Origin: Stercoripulliclostridium_A sp045535235
Lineage (GTDB): Bacteria > Bacillota > Clostridia > Christensenellales > DTU072
NCBI GenBank assembly: GCA_045535235.1
Contig: JAZSLG010000004.1
Location: 1-5,489, forward strand
Length of the DNA: 5,489 nt
Direction of reading: 5' to 3'
Part shown: piece by piece, positions 5,352-5,489 of the stretch
Position numbering within the stretch: position 1 is the first letter of the stretch
How the letters are laid out: every line of letters begins with the position of its first letter
Notes under the pieces: generated by a model
The model's database searches: none
Told to the model about the DNA's origin: nothing
What the model saw: the letters and a program-made list of their open reading frames with translations, nothing else
Position numbers and translations under genes: made by a program

Positions 5352-5489
5352 ATGATTATAATCAAAAATTTAACCAAGATTTATAAAAGTAGAAACACCT
5401 CTTCTTGTCGTGCATTAAACGATATTTCGTTCACGCTCCCCGACAAAGGCATGATTTTTATTTTGGGAAAAAGCGGTAGCGGAAAGAGT
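5352..5489 (+). CDS. ABC transporter ATP-binding protein, N-terminal fragment (runs off the window)
   Basis: Only the first 46 codons are present. They begin MIIIKNLTKIYKS, the usual first strand of an ABC ATPase, continue with ALNDISFTLPDKGMIFILG and reach the Walker A loop GKSGSGKS (39-46) exactly at the window end. AAGGA at 5338-5342 lies 9 nt before the ATG. The wording FILGKSGSGKS is typical of the MacB/LolD/FtsE-like branch, which in Bacillota is often fused to an FtsX-type permease in one long protein; that assignment is an inference from a short fragment, and the substrate cannot be told. It is preceded by a terminator and probable promoter, so it is unlikely to energise the neighbouring ECF S component, which uses dedicated EcfA ATPases. 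Confidence 0.85.
   Translation, partial: MIIIKNLTKIYKSRNTSSCRALNDISFTLPDKGMIFILGKSGSGKS

Overview
The window looks like chromosomal DNA from a member of the Bacillota, most likely a Clostridia-type anaerobe. The reasons are strong GGAGG ribosome binding sites on most genes, AT-rich intergenic DNA, an ECF-type transporter S component, and ribosomal proteins that resemble Gram-positive families. The assignment comes from sequence character alone and is of moderate confidence.

Left part, minus strand (2863 down to 72): the start of the S10 ribosomal protein operon, in the standard order rpsJ (S10), rplC (L3), rplD (L4), rplW (L23), rplB (L2). It is driven by a clear promoter (TTGACT, 17 bp, TAAAAT) with A/T tracts upstream. 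An untranslated leader of about 200 nt precedes rpsJ and can form several hairpins, two of them mutually exclusive. The genes are tightly packed: gaps of 13, 21 and 16 nt and one 1-nt TAATG overlap.

The most important observation is at the extreme left. Bases 1-71 are not genomic. They match the MGI/BGI (DNBSEQ) library adapter pair around a 10-base sample barcode, in the correct order and orientation. The adapter cuts rplB after codon 210 and supplies a false 7-residue tail and stop codon. The apparently short L2, lacking its PHGGG region, is therefore an artefact and not a biological variant.

Middle (2864-3114): a non-coding spacer between divergent promoters. It holds a perfect 16-bp palindrome, several short inverted repeats and a 14-base alternating CG-rich tract. 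No gene or known RNA is recognised there.

Right part, plus strand: three separate transcription units. uxaC (glucuronate/galacturonate isomerase) and a six-helix ECF transporter S component each have their own promoter and a hairpin-plus-T-tract terminator. The third is the beginning of an ABC transporter ATPase, cut at the window edge within its Walker A motif. These genes have no evident functional link to the ribosomal operon or, apart from both being membrane transport genes, to one another. No new biological system is evident; the adapter artefact and the structured S10 leader deserve the second look.
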